This document shows positions 27,732-37,236 of a stretch of 64,000 nucleotides of DNA, one piece after another. A program made the translations under genes and the position numbers. The stretch's first letter is position 1, and every line of letters starts with the position of its first letter. The notes beneath the pieces were generated by a model. The model was not told the DNA's origin. It saw only the letters and a list, made by a program, of their open reading frames with translations, and searched no databases. The stretch comes from Candidatus Harpocratesius repetitus (GTDB taxonomy: Archaea > Asgardarchaeota > Lokiarchaeia > Sigyniarchaeales > Promethearchaeaceae), in assembly GCA_021498095.1 (NCBI GenBank), contig JAIZWK010000001.1, forward strand, positions 3,969,450-4,033,449, written 5' to 3'.

Positions 27732-28712
27732 TTATCCACCTACATATTGACCCAACTTTCTTCCATGAACTCCATAAAAAAGGAATGTCACTACCGAAAG
27801 AGCGCTCATTGTCGCCATATAATCAAAATTTAACAAGATTCCTTTAATATAATTCACTAATGAAATACGTGTTATGAATGGTGTTTGAGTGTAAAAATCA
27901 TTCCTAAAGATAATTGAAACAAAAAGTAATAATATACCAGATAGTAAATATACAATCGCAGTACGAGAGAATACTCTATTCTTTGCTGAAGCTCTTTTTT
28001 GCTGAGAAAAATATCTAAAAAGATTATATAAAATTAAAAAAGATACAAGAATAACACCATCTATATCAAAAAATGATACATAGATGAGTCCTAAGATAAA
28101 TAAAAATAAGTTAAATAAAGAAGCAACAAGTTGGGTAGGATATAAAGGCACATTCAACAATTCAGGATTAATTCGAATTACTTTTGATTTCATATTTGAA
28201 TATTTAACGCTAAATGAACCATTTGTTGGTTTTCCATAACAACAACCGTAATTATAGCAACCAATTCTTCCTATAAAGAGAGAAAGAGTAGCACCAAATG
28301 TTACAGCATCTAAAAATATAATAATATTTATATGCTCCATCCAACAAACAATGATTGCCCCAATTCCTATGCCCATCAAACCCCCTTGATTATACATGGT
28401 AGTTTGATTTAAATTATAAAGAAAATTTTCAAAATATTTTAGCCCATCTATAAAAACTTGAAAAAATTTTGTGAAAAATAACATTGAAAAAAGCATGATT
28501 CCCAACGGAACAATTGTTGGATGATTGAAATAAATTCCTTTACTATTTAAATAGAATAATAATAATGAGTTAGAAAAAAAGATACTTACAACCATAATCA
28601 AACCGAAATTCACTATTTGGAAATTCTTTCCCTTATACAATATTGGATTCTTATTCAATGAGAGAAAGGGCTTTATCAGATATGAAAAGATCTTCTCCAC
28701 CTTCTTATTCAT
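27732..28712 (-). CDS. Prolipoprotein diacylglyceryl transferase (Lgt)-like membrane protein
   Basis: A 326-residue polytopic membrane protein with about seven hydrophobic segments. The Lgt-type region is LFIGRIGCYNYGCCYGKPT, followed by VKYSN and VPLYPTQLVASLFNLFLF. The pattern GRxGCxxxGCCYGxPT plus PLxPTQL matches Lgt-like proteins seen in several bacteria. In bacteria Lgt transfers diacylglycerol to lipobox cysteines. Archaea make lipoproteins through other, recently described enzymes, so an Lgt relative here may act on a different lipid or have arrived by transfer. The catalytic assignment is inference. Confidence 0.65.
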   Translation of the reverse strand: MNKKVEKIFSYLIKPFLSLNKNPILYKGKNFQIVNFGLIMVVSIFFSNSLLLFYLNSKGIYFNHPTIVPLGIMLFSMLFFTKFFQVFIDGLKYFENFLYNLNQTTMYNQGGLMGIGIGAIIVCWMEHINIIIFLDAVTFGATLSLFIGRIGCYNYGCCYGKPTNGSFSVKYSNMKSKVIRINPELLNVPLYPTQLVASLFNLFLFILGLIYVSFFDIDGVILVSFLILYNLFRYFSQQKRASAKNRVFSRTAIVYLLSGILLLFVSIIFRNDFYTQTPFITRISLVNYIKGILLNFDYMATMSALSVVTFLFYGVHGRKLGQYVGG

Positions 28713-28869
28713 GGATGGCCTTTATATTCAATTTAAAATAAATTTTTTTAAAAAAATACTATTTGTACATTAGAATTGTCAAAAAAAAATCATTTTTGAT
28801 GTGTTTTTTTTCATCACCTTATTATGTGAAAACGAAAAATTTAAGATAATATATGGAAAATAATTATTA

Positions 28870-29619
28870 ATGTTAGGAGCTGTATATGCATCTATTGAAT
28901 ATTTCACAGAAATACCAAAATTGATTGAGATATCAATGTTTTGGATATTAGGAATAAAAATTTACAAAGCAAAGAAAACAAAGTTGAATTTAGTATATGC
29001 CATTAGTTTTTTTGTTTGGAGTTTCTATACAATGGCCGATTTAATTATGTGGATAACAGCTGCAAATAGTGAAACTTGGTTTTTCATAGATAATAGAATT
29101 CGAGACTTACAGGTAACTTTAATTGCCGTTTTTGCATTTTTAATTTATTTTTCAACCCAAATAGTAGTTAAAGGTTATTCTGGCTTAAATTGGAAGCAAA
29201 TTTATATCATTGGAACAATCTTTTTAGCTATTGCAATTACTGCAGCAATAACAGATAAATTAATAATTAAAGACGAAGCTGGAAATGTTTTGTCACCCTC
29301 AGAATGGGATTCCGCACCATTGGTTGTAGTCTCTGCTAATATTTCTTCAATTACAATGATTTTAATGGCAATTCCATTATTATTGTATGCTCAATCAATA
29401 TGGATATTATTTAAAATGATATCTCAGAATGTAGATGATAAAAACCTAAAAATAAGGATGTTTAATTTAATCATCGGAATCTCTTTAATTCCAACAGGTG
29501 TAGTATATTTTGCAGTAATTTTGGCAATTCCAGGATTTTATTCATTTGTTGCCGTAATTTTCGGAAGGATTTTTTGGATTTTAGCACCTGTATTTATTTG
29601 GAGAAGTCAAAAAAAATAA
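28870..29619 (+). CDS. Seven-helix membrane protein of unknown function
   Basis: A 249-residue protein with about seven hydrophobic segments and an N-out pattern: ISMFWILGIKIY, LVYAISFFVWSFYTMADLIM, LIAVFAFLIYF, IYIIGTIFLAIAITAAI, ISSITMILMAIPLLLYA, LIIGISLIPTGVVYFAVI and FGRIFWILAPVFIW. The helix layout resembles the sensor parts of archaeal histidine kinases, but no kinase or other soluble domain follows. I do not assign a function. The start at ATG 28870 follows a TATA-like stretch AATATATGG. Confidence 0.55.
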   Translation: MLGAVYASIEYFTEIPKLIEISMFWILGIKIYKAKKTKLNLVYAISFFVWSFYTMADLIMWITAANSETWFFIDNRIRDLQVTLIAVFAFLIYFSTQIVVKGYSGLNWKQIYIIGTIFLAIAITAAITDKLIIKDEAGNVLSPSEWDSAPLVVVSANISSITMILMAIPLLLYAQSIWILFKMISQNVDDKNLKIRMFNLIIGISLIPTGVVYFAVILAIPGFYSFVAVIFGRIFWILAPVFIWRSQKK

Positions 29620-29747
29620 TTATGGTTGCATTTATTCGCCATTTTCATCTTAACCTAAAGCTTTTTTTCAGCGTTTTACTATAAATAATAAAGAATATAA
29701 TATTATTTTGAAATTCAATTTAATAAATAAGTCGAGATGAACACACA

Positions 29748-31976
29748 ATGGGAGAATCAAATCCAAATTCTGAAAAGGAGGCATATGTAAGAATTTCTGA
29801 TTCAAAACGACGAGATGCAGGTCACGGGTTTGCACGAATTGATCCTGAAGTTCAAAAGCGCTTAAATCTTCACATAGGCGATGGAATTGAATTAGAAAAC
29901 ACCGTTACTGGCAGAAAAACAGCCGCTTTAGTTATGAGAGGATATCCTGAAGATGCCGGAACAAATATCATCCGTATTGATGGTTCTTTACGCCGAAATT
30001 TAAAAGCATCTATAGATGAACGAGTCATAATTCGAAAAATAAAGGTTGTTCCTGCAGATCGAATTATATTTGCTCCTATTGATCGACCTGTTGGTGTTCG
30101 GAATGTGGAAGTTTTTGCTCAAATATTAGAAAATCGTGTTGTAATGGAAGGAGATATGATAAGTTTTGATATATATAGCGGATCAGTTCACTTTATGGTA
30201 AAATCCATTTCTCCAAAAGCTCGCGCAGTTCAAATTCATAGAGGGACAGAAATTGCTATTGATCGTAAACCAATTGATTCTAAACAACTTGAACGGCGTG
30301 TTCCTAGAACTACATATGAAGATTTAGGAGGATTATCAGAAGTAATTCAAAAAGTGCGAGAAATGGTAGAACTTCCCATGCGGCATCCAGAATTGTTCAA
30401 TCGTTTAGGCATTCAACCACCAAAAGGTTTACTCCTATATGGACCGCCAGGAACTGGTAAAACGTTACTAGCACGAGCAGTAGCAAATGAGACTGATGCA
30501 CATTTTATTACATTATCTGGCCCAGAAATTATGTCCAAATTCTACGGTCAATCTGAAGAAAATTTGCGCAAAGTATTTGACGAAGCTCAGAAAAATGCAC
30601 CTTCGATAATTTTTATTGATGAGATTGATTCAATTGCTTCAAAACGCGAAGAAGTTCAAGGTGAAGTAGAAAGAAGAGTAGTAGCCCAACTTTTAGCTTT
30701 AATGGATGGATTAGACGCACGTGGAAATGTGGTTGTTATAGGAGCGACAAATCGTCCAAATTCCTTAGATGAGGCATTGCGACGTCCTGGAAGATTTGAT
30801 CGAGAAATTGAAATTGGAGTTCCGGATAAAGATGGAAGACTTGAAATACTCCAAATTCATACTCGAGGGATGCCTATTGAAGAAAATGTTGATTTAAAAT
30901 ACTTATCTGAGAAAACACATGGATTTGTTGGAGCAGATATTCAAGCACTGGCGAAAGAAGCTGGAATGATTGCTTTAAGAAGAATATTACCCCAAATTAA
31001 TCTAGATGAAGAAATCATCCCTCCTGAAGTCTTGGAAAAATTACACATCAGTCAAGATGATTTCCTTACCGCACTAAATACAATTGAACCATCGGCATTG
31101 CGAGAAGTTTTAATTAGCACACCAAGTGAAACTTGGGATGATGTTGGAGGATTAGAAGAAGCAAAAAGAGAATTACAAGAAGCTGTTGAATGGCCTTTAA
31201 GGTTCCCTAATATTTTTAATTATCTACACGCGGAAGTTCCAAAAGGAATTTTGTTATATGGATTTCCTGGAACAGGAAAAACTCTTTTAGCACGCGCCTT
31301 AGCTCATGAAAGTGAAGCCAACTTTATCTCTGTAAAAGGTCCTGAATTTATTAGTAAATGGGTAGGCGAAAGTGAAAAAGCAGTTCGTGAAACATTTAGA
31401 AAAGCGAGAGCAGCAGCACCTTGCATAATTTTCATGGATGAAATTGATGCCATTGCCCCAATACGCGGAAAGGGAGAAAGCAGTCAAGTCACTGAACGAA
31501 TAGTCTCCCAACTTCTAACAGAAATTGATGGATTAGATCGATTAAGAGATGTTATTTTAGTGGCAGCAACTAATCGACCAGATATTCTCGATCCTGCATT
31601 AATGCGGGCGGGAAGATTCGGTAAGCAAATAGAAATTCCTTTCCCAGATAAGGAAACCCGAATAAAAATTTTTCAGATCCACACTCGTAATCTACCTTTA
31701 GACAAATCGATAAATTTGGAATCATTAGCAACTTCAATGGAAGGAAAAACAGGGGCTGATATTGAAGCTTTATGTAAATCTGCAACCCAAAATGCAATTA
31801 GAGAATATATTACAAAAGTGAATTTTCGTGATCTTAATGAAGAAGAATTAAAAATGGTTACCATTAAAACGGAACATTTTGCTGAAGCAATGAATGATGT
31901 GATGAAATCCTCAAACCGATCTGAAATAGCCTATCAAAAATTAGATGGATCTTTACCGAAAGATCTATATTCTTAG
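29748..31976 (+). CDS. cdc48: CDC48/VCP-type AAA+ ATPase (VAT)
   Basis: A 742-residue protein with the full CDC48 layout. N-terminal double-psi barrel and four-stranded domain: KRRDAGHGFARIDPEV to about residue 185. D1 AAA domain: Walker A GPPGTGKT, Walker B IIFIDEID, and second-region ATNRPNSLDEALRRPGRFD. D2 AAA domain: Walker A GFPGTGKT, with Phe for the usual Pro, Walker B IIFMDEID, and ATNRPDILDPALMRAGRF. Archaeal VAT/Cdc48 unfolds substrates for the proteasome as a hexamer. D2 aromatic pore residues are visible in EFISKWVGESEK. A hairpin-like terminator follows. Confidence 0.96.
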   Translation: MGESNPNSEKEAYVRISDSKRRDAGHGFARIDPEVQKRLNLHIGDGIELENTVTGRKTAALVMRGYPEDAGTNIIRIDGSLRRNLKASIDERVIIRKIKVVPADRIIFAPIDRPVGVRNVEVFAQILENRVVMEGDMISFDIYSGSVHFMVKSISPKARAVQIHRGTEIAIDRKPIDSKQLERRVPRTTYEDLGGLSEVIQKVREMVELPMRHPELFNRLGIQPPKGLLLYGPPGTGKTLLARAVANETDAHFITLSGPEIMSKFYGQSEENLRKVFDEAQKNAPSIIFIDEIDSIASKREEVQGEVERRVVAQLLALMDGLDARGNVVVIGATNRPNSLDEALRRPGRFDREIEIGVPDKDGRLEILQIHTRGMPIEENVDLKYLSEKTHGFVGADIQALAKEAGMIALRRILPQINLDEEIIPPEVLEKLHISQDDFLTALNTIEPSALREVLISTPSETWDDVGGLEEAKRELQEAVEWPLRFPNIFNYLHAEVPKGILLYGFPGTGKTLLARALAHESEANFISVKGPEFISKWVGESEKAVRETFRKARAAAPCIIFMDEIDAIAPIRGKGESSQVTERIVSQLLTEIDGLDRLRDVILVAATNRPDILDPALMRAGRFGKQIEIPFPDKETRIKIFQIHTRNLPLDKSINLESLATSMEGKTGADIEALCKSATQNAIREYITKVNFRDLNEEELKMVTIKTEHFAEAMNDVMKSSNRSEIAYQKLDGSLPKDLYS

Positions 31977-31992
31977 AATAAGTAATAAGGTA

Positions 31993-32020
31993 GAGAGAAG
32001 AAAGGTTTATTTTTTCTCTC
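31993..32020 (+). terminator. Hairpin-like terminator after cdc48
   Basis: GAGAGAA at 31993-31999 pairs perfectly with TTCTCTC at 32014-32020, with a loop of 14 bases that itself ends in T residues. It lies 16 bp after the cdc48 stop codon. Confidence 0.4.
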
Positions 32021-32071
32021 CATCTTAAATTACTAAACTTATCAACACTTATCTATTTGGAGAGTTAAATT

Positions 32072-33004
32072 ATGTCCTCAAAAAAAGGTAATAATTCAGA
32101 AACAACTTCAAATGAGAAAAAAGCACTAGCAATTACACCAGTAAAAAATAAACCTATGCTAATCAAGAAATCTCGTTCAAAAATGTATAGAGAAGACGGC
32201 TCTTTCAACGAGAATCTCTTTTATACATTATTAGGAAATGATATTCGACGTAAAATACTCTCCAAACTTTCAAAATTCCAACGATACGCCTCAGATCTCT
32301 CCATTGATCTAGGTGTTTCAAAACAAGCAATTAAAAAACACTTGGATAAACTAGTAGAATTTGGTTTAGTAGAACAGGTTGGATCTTCTGATGATCAAAA
32401 GAAACAATTTTATCGCATTTCTCCCGACATTGCCTTATCTGCTCAAATTGATCTCACCCCAAACTATTTTCATATTTCTGTGGAAAATACTCCTAAAGAT
32501 TTAGCAAAAGGTATTAGTGAATTAGAACATGATCCTAAAACAGCCATAACCGCTTCTACAAAAGCACATATTGATTATGAGCAACTTAACTATGCCCTTA
32601 AGAATTTGGGAAATGAATTACATAAAATTGAGCAGGAAATTAGTGAAATTGAGAAAAAAAGAAAAGAAATCTTAATGAAAAAAACTTCAATGTTAAACCG
32701 AATCCAGCTAATTATTAACAGTGTAGTAGAAAATGATTTGGAAAAAGAACTTATTTTTTCACTTTTCTTTGATACTAAATCCACTGTTGAAGGCTTGACA
32801 TTAAATGATATAATAAACGAATTATTTTTACGCAAACGGCAACGAGCAGGAGTTTCTCATGCAAAACATCTGAAAACAGATCCAAAAACATTAGAAAGAG
32901 GACAAGAACTATTGAAATTGCTGGAAATTTTGATAAATAATTTTGGATTTATCAGATCGGAAGATATGAGACTGTTTTTTGATTTTAGTTCAAATGATTA
33001 CTAA
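32072..33004 (+). CDS. Winged-helix (ArsR-like) transcriptional regulator with coiled coil
   Basis: A 310-residue protein. Residues about 45-115 form a winged helix-turn-helix: FYTLLGNDIRRKILSKLSKF, recognition region DLGVSKQAIKKHLDKLVEFG, wing GSSDDQKKQFYRISPDIA. A coiled-coil segment (ELHKIEQEISEIEKKRKEIL) and a second all-helical domain follow. The order wHTH plus coiled coil resembles archaeal COG1777-type predicted regulators. The Lys/Thr-rich first 40 residues look disordered. Ligand and targets are unknown; it lies between cdc48 and an exonuclease gene in the same direction, but with its own leader. Confidence 0.75.
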   Translation: MSSKKGNNSETTSNEKKALAITPVKNKPMLIKKSRSKMYREDGSFNENLFYTLLGNDIRRKILSKLSKFQRYASDLSIDLGVSKQAIKKHLDKLVEFGLVEQVGSSDDQKKQFYRISPDIALSAQIDLTPNYFHISVENTPKDLAKGISELEHDPKTAITASTKAHIDYEQLNYALKNLGNELHKIEQEISEIEKKRKEILMKKTSMLNRIQLIINSVVENDLEKELIFSLFFDTKSTVEGLTLNDIINELFLRKRQRAGVSHAKHLKTDPKTLERGQELLKLLEILINNFGFIRSEDMRLFFDFSSNDY

Positions 33005-33077
33005 ATAATTAATAAATTGATAACCATTCTCTCCTTTTTTTCGCTCTTTTTATGCATAAATAAATTTAATTAGCATA

Positions 33078-33725
33078 ATGATTGAAAATCACAAAGAAGA
33101 GCAGAAAGAAAGGAAAAAAGAAGAAGAAAATATAAAAAGAAAGACCTTCTCAAATTCAAATGTTGCCATCCTAGACATTGAAACTACAGGTCGAACTCCA
33201 AGTTCCGGAACAATTGTAGAAATCGGAATTTGTCTGTTAAATTTACATGATGGTAGCATTTCTAAATTATTTGATCAAGTACTCCACGAGAATAATCTCT
33301 ATACCCAATTTGAAGCTGCAAATCTTTCTTCAAGTTGGATTTTTCAAAATTCAAATTTAACTTTAGCTGAAGTGAAGAATTCACCTTTACTGGAATCATA
33401 CCAAGAAGAATTACAAAGAATTTTTTCAACATATCCAATAACAGCATATAACAAAGCATTTGATTTGGGTTTCTTAAAAGCACGTGGTTTTTCATTCCCA
33501 CGCGAAGGTCCCTGCCCTATGATTGTCTCAACCCCAATTTTGAAGATTTCTAAGAGATATGGCCGCTATGGCCGAAATGATTATAAATGGCCGACAGTTG
33601 AAGAAGCATGGGAATTCTTTTATCCAGAGCATGCATATTGGGAAGCACACCGTGCTTATGATGACGCAATGCATGAAGCGAAAATTGTTTACGCACTTTA
33701 CGAACGTGGAAAATGGAGATTATAA
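33078..33725 (+). CDS. DnaQ-like 3'-5' exonuclease (DEDDh)
   Basis: A 215-residue protein. The three exonuclease motifs are in order: Exo I VAILDIETTGRTP (Asp, Glu), Exo II ITAYNKAFDLGFLKARG (Asp), Exo III EAHRAYDDAMHEAKIVYAL (His and Asp, five residues apart), so the DEDDh subgroup. The first 25 residues are Lys/Glu-rich and probably disordered. Proteins of this group trim DNA or RNA 3' ends; the substrate is not determined. No polymerase domain is attached. Confidence 0.88.
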   Translation: MIENHKEEQKERKKEEENIKRKTFSNSNVAILDIETTGRTPSSGTIVEIGICLLNLHDGSISKLFDQVLHENNLYTQFEAANLSSSWIFQNSNLTLAEVKNSPLLESYQEELQRIFSTYPITAYNKAFDLGFLKARGFSFPREGPCPMIVSTPILKISKRYGRYGRNDYKWPTVEEAWEFFYPEHAYWEAHRAYDDAMHEAKIVYALYERGKWRL

Positions 33726-33797
33726 AAATATATAAAATTGTAAGGAAAAAATAAATAAATTTGTGAGAAAAAAAATAAAAAAATGGTAAGAAAAAAA

Positions 33798-34778
33798 TTA
33801 AGAATATAAATCAACGTCAATTTCAATAGAGCCAACTGAAGTGGTTGCATATATCCACGTAACCGGCAAAGAAAGATCATCGAATCCAATAGTTTTATAA
33901 TGGTTCTCTTCGAAATTCTTCCCTGAAGTCAAATAAATATCTGTTGATCCAGTGGATGTTTCTCCAATTATATCATATCTCGTAATTTTTGGTAAACTTT
34001 CGATACTGATATCAATACTACCTGTTTCTGTAACACATACTAAGTCAACATCAGAGAACATTGGTTCAGTTTGTTCCCAATCTACTTCAATACTTCCTAC
34101 AGATGATTCTAATCTTATCAATGTTGAATTTAAAAAGTAGATATTATCCAAATCAAGCATAATAGAGCCAACATCAATTTTTAATGACAAATACCCTGTG
34201 AAATTACAATCCATTATACTACAGTCATAACTTGAAGTATCGCTTGAAAGTACAATATCTCCAAATTGCATATTACTAAAATCCATGTTGATTCCTCCTA
34301 CTTTCACATTTCCTGTTATGTTATAAAGTGAAAATCCAGGAGCTAATTTGATTCGACAATCTAAATTTGATAACTTGAATATATTAAGTTCTTCTTCAAA
34401 ATTAACAATAATCGTATAGTAAAGCACACCATTTCGTGTCTCATTAAAAGCATTTATGATAAATGGTTGTTCAGATGTATCTTCGCTTTTGAATAAATAC
34501 GAATAATCCCAATCAATTTCAATTGCATTAGAACTCGATTCAGGTAAAAGTGAAAAGGAGAATTCACCAACATCTGCATACAATTCAATACTAATTTTTG
34601 TAATATTATCTGCACTCTTTGGTATTTTTTGATACCCTGTTCCTTCGTATGAAGTTAAATTAATGGGTGAATATAAGGTATAATACCAAAATGCTGTTGA
34701 TCCGATTATTGCTACAATAATAAATATTGTAAAAAGTGGATTTCTTTTTTGATTATTTTTATTTTCAACTTTCGACAT
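33798..34778 (-). CDS. Membrane-anchored beta-solenoid protein (DUF4097-like)
   Basis: About 326 residues. The frame opens at TTG 34787, but ATG 34778, preceded by AAGGTTGA, is the likely start. One N-terminal transmembrane segment (LFTIFIIVAIIGSTAFWYY) is followed by about 290 extracellular residues with little helix. The C-terminal half repeats short strands with a GSIEVDW or GSTDIYL signature (SSVGSIEVDW, TETGSIDISIE, TSTGSTDIYL, TSVGSIEIDV). This resembles the DUF4097-type beta-solenoid. Probably exposed on the cell surface; function unknown. Confidence 0.65.
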   Translation of the reverse strand: MSKVENKNNQKRNPLFTIFIIVAIIGSTAFWYYTLYSPINLTSYEGTGYQKIPKSADNITKISIELYADVGEFSFSLLPESSSNAIEIDWDYSYLFKSEDTSEQPFIINAFNETRNGVLYYTIIVNFEEELNIFKLSNLDCRIKLAPGFSLYNITGNVKVGGINMDFSNMQFGDIVLSSDTSSYDCSIMDCNFTGYLSLKIDVGSIMLDLDNIYFLNSTLIRLESSVGSIEVDWEQTEPMFSDVDLVCVTETGSIDISIESLPKITRYDIIGETSTGSTDIYLTSGKNFEENHYKTIGFDDLSLPVTWIYATTSVGSIEIDVDLYS

Positions 34779-34950
34779 AGTTTTCAACCTTTGTAAGTTA
34801 AATTGAGTATGTTACTATTCAATAGAAATATAGAAAATAAAGGGTTTCAAGCATCCAATTCTTATCAAATATGATCTTCACTTAAAGAAATTTATGTTGA
34901 AAGTGAAGCTTTTTAAAGATTCAAAAATTGAATTTTAGTAAATTTATCAA

Positions 34951-35151
34951 ATGGTGTATTTTATGACAGAAATTTTGATTCAGAATGGGGGCACGCGCTT
35001 AACATGCCCAAAATGTGGAAATTATAAAAAGAACATGATTCGCGAGGTTGATGATAGGGATCATATTATTAATGACTATCCCGTCATTTATGGTAAGAAA
35101 TACATTTGTGGTGTATGCGGTTCAGAATGGAGATGGGAAAAGCAAGAATAA
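34951..35151 (+). CDS. Stand-alone zinc-ribbon protein homologous to the tail of the neighbouring gelsolin
   Basis: A 66-residue protein; ATG 34951 or ATG 34963 may be the start. CPKCGN near residue 19 and CGVCGSEW near residue 53 form a zinc ribbon. Between them is REVDDRDHIINDYPVIYGKK. The last 56 residues match the C-terminal domain of the gelsolin protein at 35301-36326 almost position by position (ILIQNGG/VLIQKTD, TCPKCGN, IREVxDR, DYPVIYGKK, CGxCGxEWR). The two genes are convergent, so they are not an operon, but the shared domain suggests a common partner. Nothing else is fused. Confidence 0.75.
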   Translation: MVYFMTEILIQNGGTRLTCPKCGNYKKNMIREVDDRDHIINDYPVIYGKKYICGVCGSEWRWEKQE

Positions 35152-35300
35152 TCAAAATTTACAATTATTCAATTTAAATCTTACAATAGATTATTTAATG
35201 CAAAAAGTTTTTTGACCTTTTTCTTGAAAAATAATAAAAAAATAAACTAACTAAATAATTTAAAGATTTTTAATGATTTTTTAAAATCTACTGTTATCTG

Positions 35301-36326
35301 TTACATCGAAGATTTGCGCCACTCAGCTCCACATTTTCCGCAAACCCATTTTTTGCCATAGATTACCGGATAGTCCATTATGATATTACTTCGATCTTCG
35401 ACTTCTCGAATTAAATTACGATTTGTATTTCCGCATTTTGGACAGGTTATTCTACCATCTGTTTTTTGAATTAATACTTTTTCATTTGCTCGTGAAGATG
35501 TCGTAGAACTCTGAGTTTTAGTAGGTTTAGTTTTTCGTTCAGATTTTTCTTCTGGTGTGGGTTCTGGTTTCGATTCTGGTGCGGGTTCTGGTTTCGATTC
35601 TGGTTTTGGTTCAGATTTTGCAGAAGAATCAAATGCTTCTGGATGTAAATCGACTGTAGCGCGATCTTGTTTTGGACGATAACCTTCAAACAATTTCATA
35701 AACTCACTGTCATCTTCACCATCTATAAATAATCGAGGTCGTTGAGCACCTGCTCGATCGGCGTCGAATTCACGAGCAAACTGCATAGCTTTAACTTTTT
35801 CTTTGACATTGCTGTCCTTTCCCTGCCAGATCCAAATATCGACACCTAAATCAGCAATAAAGCAATCTTCACTATCGAGAGAATCACGTTCAAAAGGAAC
35901 TTGAGTGTATTTAATTGCATTAATTCCGTCAAATTCTTCAGAAGAAATTCTATATAATGCATCGACATGTTCTGCTTGTCCGGCAAATTCCCCGGTACTC
36001 ACGTCTTTCAGCATAGTTTTGGCTAAATTTTTATCTAAAACTTTTAAATTCTGTACCAGACGCATAAAATCAGGTGGTTCCTCACCTTCATCGATAGTAA
36101 TAATCTTTGCTTGACCATTAAAGACTTCACCATCATCGATTCGTCGAGCTTCCACTGCTGCGGTACCTTTCTCATCGACACTGCATTTACTTCCCAGCCA
36201 AATGTAAATCTTTTTATTTTCATGATCTACAACTAAATAAGCATCACCAGAAGTAAAAATAGCTTTTTTCAAGGGCGTAAGATTGCCTTGATTTATTAAA
36301 AACATTTGAGTTTCCATTTTATTCAT
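35301..36326 (-). CDS. Two-domain gelsolin-like actin regulator with C-terminal zinc ribbon
   Basis: About 341 residues. The frame opens at TTG 36344; ATG codons at 36326 and 36317 are more plausible, the second preceded by GGATGA. Domain 1 (about residues 5-95) has the gelsolin strand/helix pattern AYLVVDHENKKIYIWLGSKC with EKGTAAVEARRID. Domain 2 (about 105-215) has SEDCFIADLGVDIWIWQGKD and KVKAMQFAREFD. A linker of Pro-Glu-Ser-Lys repeats (about 230-275) leads to a zinc ribbon (CPKCGN, CGKCGAEW). Asgard gelsolins bind and sever actin with Ca2+; actin is expected elsewhere in the genome. The added zinc ribbon is unusual for gelsolins. Confidence 0.88.
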   Translation of the reverse strand: MNKMETQMFLINQGNLTPLKKAIFTSGDAYLVVDHENKKIYIWLGSKCSVDEKGTAAVEARRIDDGEVFNGQAKIITIDEGEEPPDFMRLVQNLKVLDKNLAKTMLKDVSTGEFAGQAEHVDALYRISSEEFDGINAIKYTQVPFERDSLDSEDCFIADLGVDIWIWQGKDSNVKEKVKAMQFAREFDADRAGAQRPRLFIDGEDDSEFMKLFEGYRPKQDRATVDLHPEAFDSSAKSEPKPESKPEPAPESKPEPTPEEKSERKTKPTKTQSSTTSSRANEKVLIQKTDGRITCPKCGNTNRNLIREVEDRSNIIMDYPVIYGKKWVCGKCGAEWRKSSM

Positions 36327-36543
36327 CCACGTTTTTTCGCTCAAAATTTATAAAAGAATCAATATAAAACGATTGATTCTTTACCCTAAAAATTTTTTTG
36401 CTTCCTTAATAATAAATTATAGAATTTATAATATAACATCTCAATAACGATTACAAATAGAAATTTTAGTGATGAATGATAATTCAAACCCTATTCTTGA
36501 AGTGATAAACTGATACATAATCAACAAGCAAATTAATCTAAAT

Positions 36544-36553
36544 AAAAAAAAAA
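36544..36553 (-). terminator. T-run after the methyltransferase-like gene
   Basis: Ten A residues on the plus strand (T10 on the minus strand) lie about 17 bp beyond the stop of the 36571 gene. Archaeal RNA polymerase terminates at such tracts; no hairpin is needed. Confidence 0.35.
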
Positions 36554-36570
36554 GGACCAATTAACATTAT

Positions 36571-37140
36571 CTATTTTTGGGATTTTTCCAAATTGAACAA
36601 GTATTTTAAACATTTTATCCGAAAATTAAACATTGGCACCTTTTTCATGTAATTTAAATAATCATCTCCAAATTTAGCAATTGCTTCTGGTTCTTCCACG
36701 ATCTTTATTAACATTAAGATAAAAAGCATCTCTAAAGGTGCAATTATAATTATAAAAGTGGGAGATCCAATTAATAAAGCGAATGAAAATGGAAAGAAAA
36801 GCAATCCTAAATGCATAGGATGACGCATACAACCATAAATGCCATCTGTCACCAATTTATTTGTTTCCATCCGTGGAATATCTCCTTCACGCCCAAAACG
36901 AGCCAAGAATCTCCCTGTTACTTTGCTGATACGAAAAACAGCCCACATTAAAAAAACACCTGGAATAAAAGAAAGTATATGGAATAGAATACTTTTCCAC
37001 AAAAAAGGAAATAGAGATTGATCTATGATTATTCCTAAAATCGCGCCACCAAACATCATTAAAACCCAAACGGCAATTCTAATTATCATTCCACCCTTAA
37101 TCTTTTTCACATCAGCGTTATTATGATTTTCTTGTTTCAT
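36571..37140 (-). CDS. Isoprenylcysteine/phospholipid methyltransferase-like membrane protein (ICMT/PEMT fold)
   Basis: About 189 residues (ATG 37140, or ATG 37149 three codons earlier). Four or five hydrophobic helices. The C-terminal signature is that of the ICMT/PEMT membrane methyltransferases: LVTDGIYGCMRHPMHLGLLF for the SAM-binding region, and EEPEAIAKFGDDYLNYMKKV with the conserved Glu, Phe-Gly and Tyr. These enzymes methylate prenylcysteine carboxyls or phospholipid amines using SAM. The substrate here is unknown; prenylated proteins in an Asgard archaeon would be interesting but cannot be inferred from this gene alone. Confidence 0.75.
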   Translation of the reverse strand: MKQENHNNADVKKIKGGMIIRIAVWVLMMFGGAILGIIIDQSLFPFLWKSILFHILSFIPGVFLMWAVFRISKVTGRFLARFGREGDIPRMETNKLVTDGIYGCMRHPMHLGLLFFPFSFALLIGSPTFIIIIAPLEMLFILMLIKIVEEPEAIAKFGDDYLNYMKKVPMFNFRIKCLKYLFNLEKSQK

Positions 37141-37236
37141 TTTTATCATCTCAATAAATTATTAAAAATTGTGAAATCTCAATTAAAATAAAAAGTTTCC
37201 ACACAGATCTGTCTATAATATTTGATTATTATTAAA

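Noticed and set aside
35471..35689. Asn/Gln-repeat ORF of 72 residues on the minus strand
   Set aside because: It is a shifted frame of the Pro-Glu linker of the gelsolin gene.
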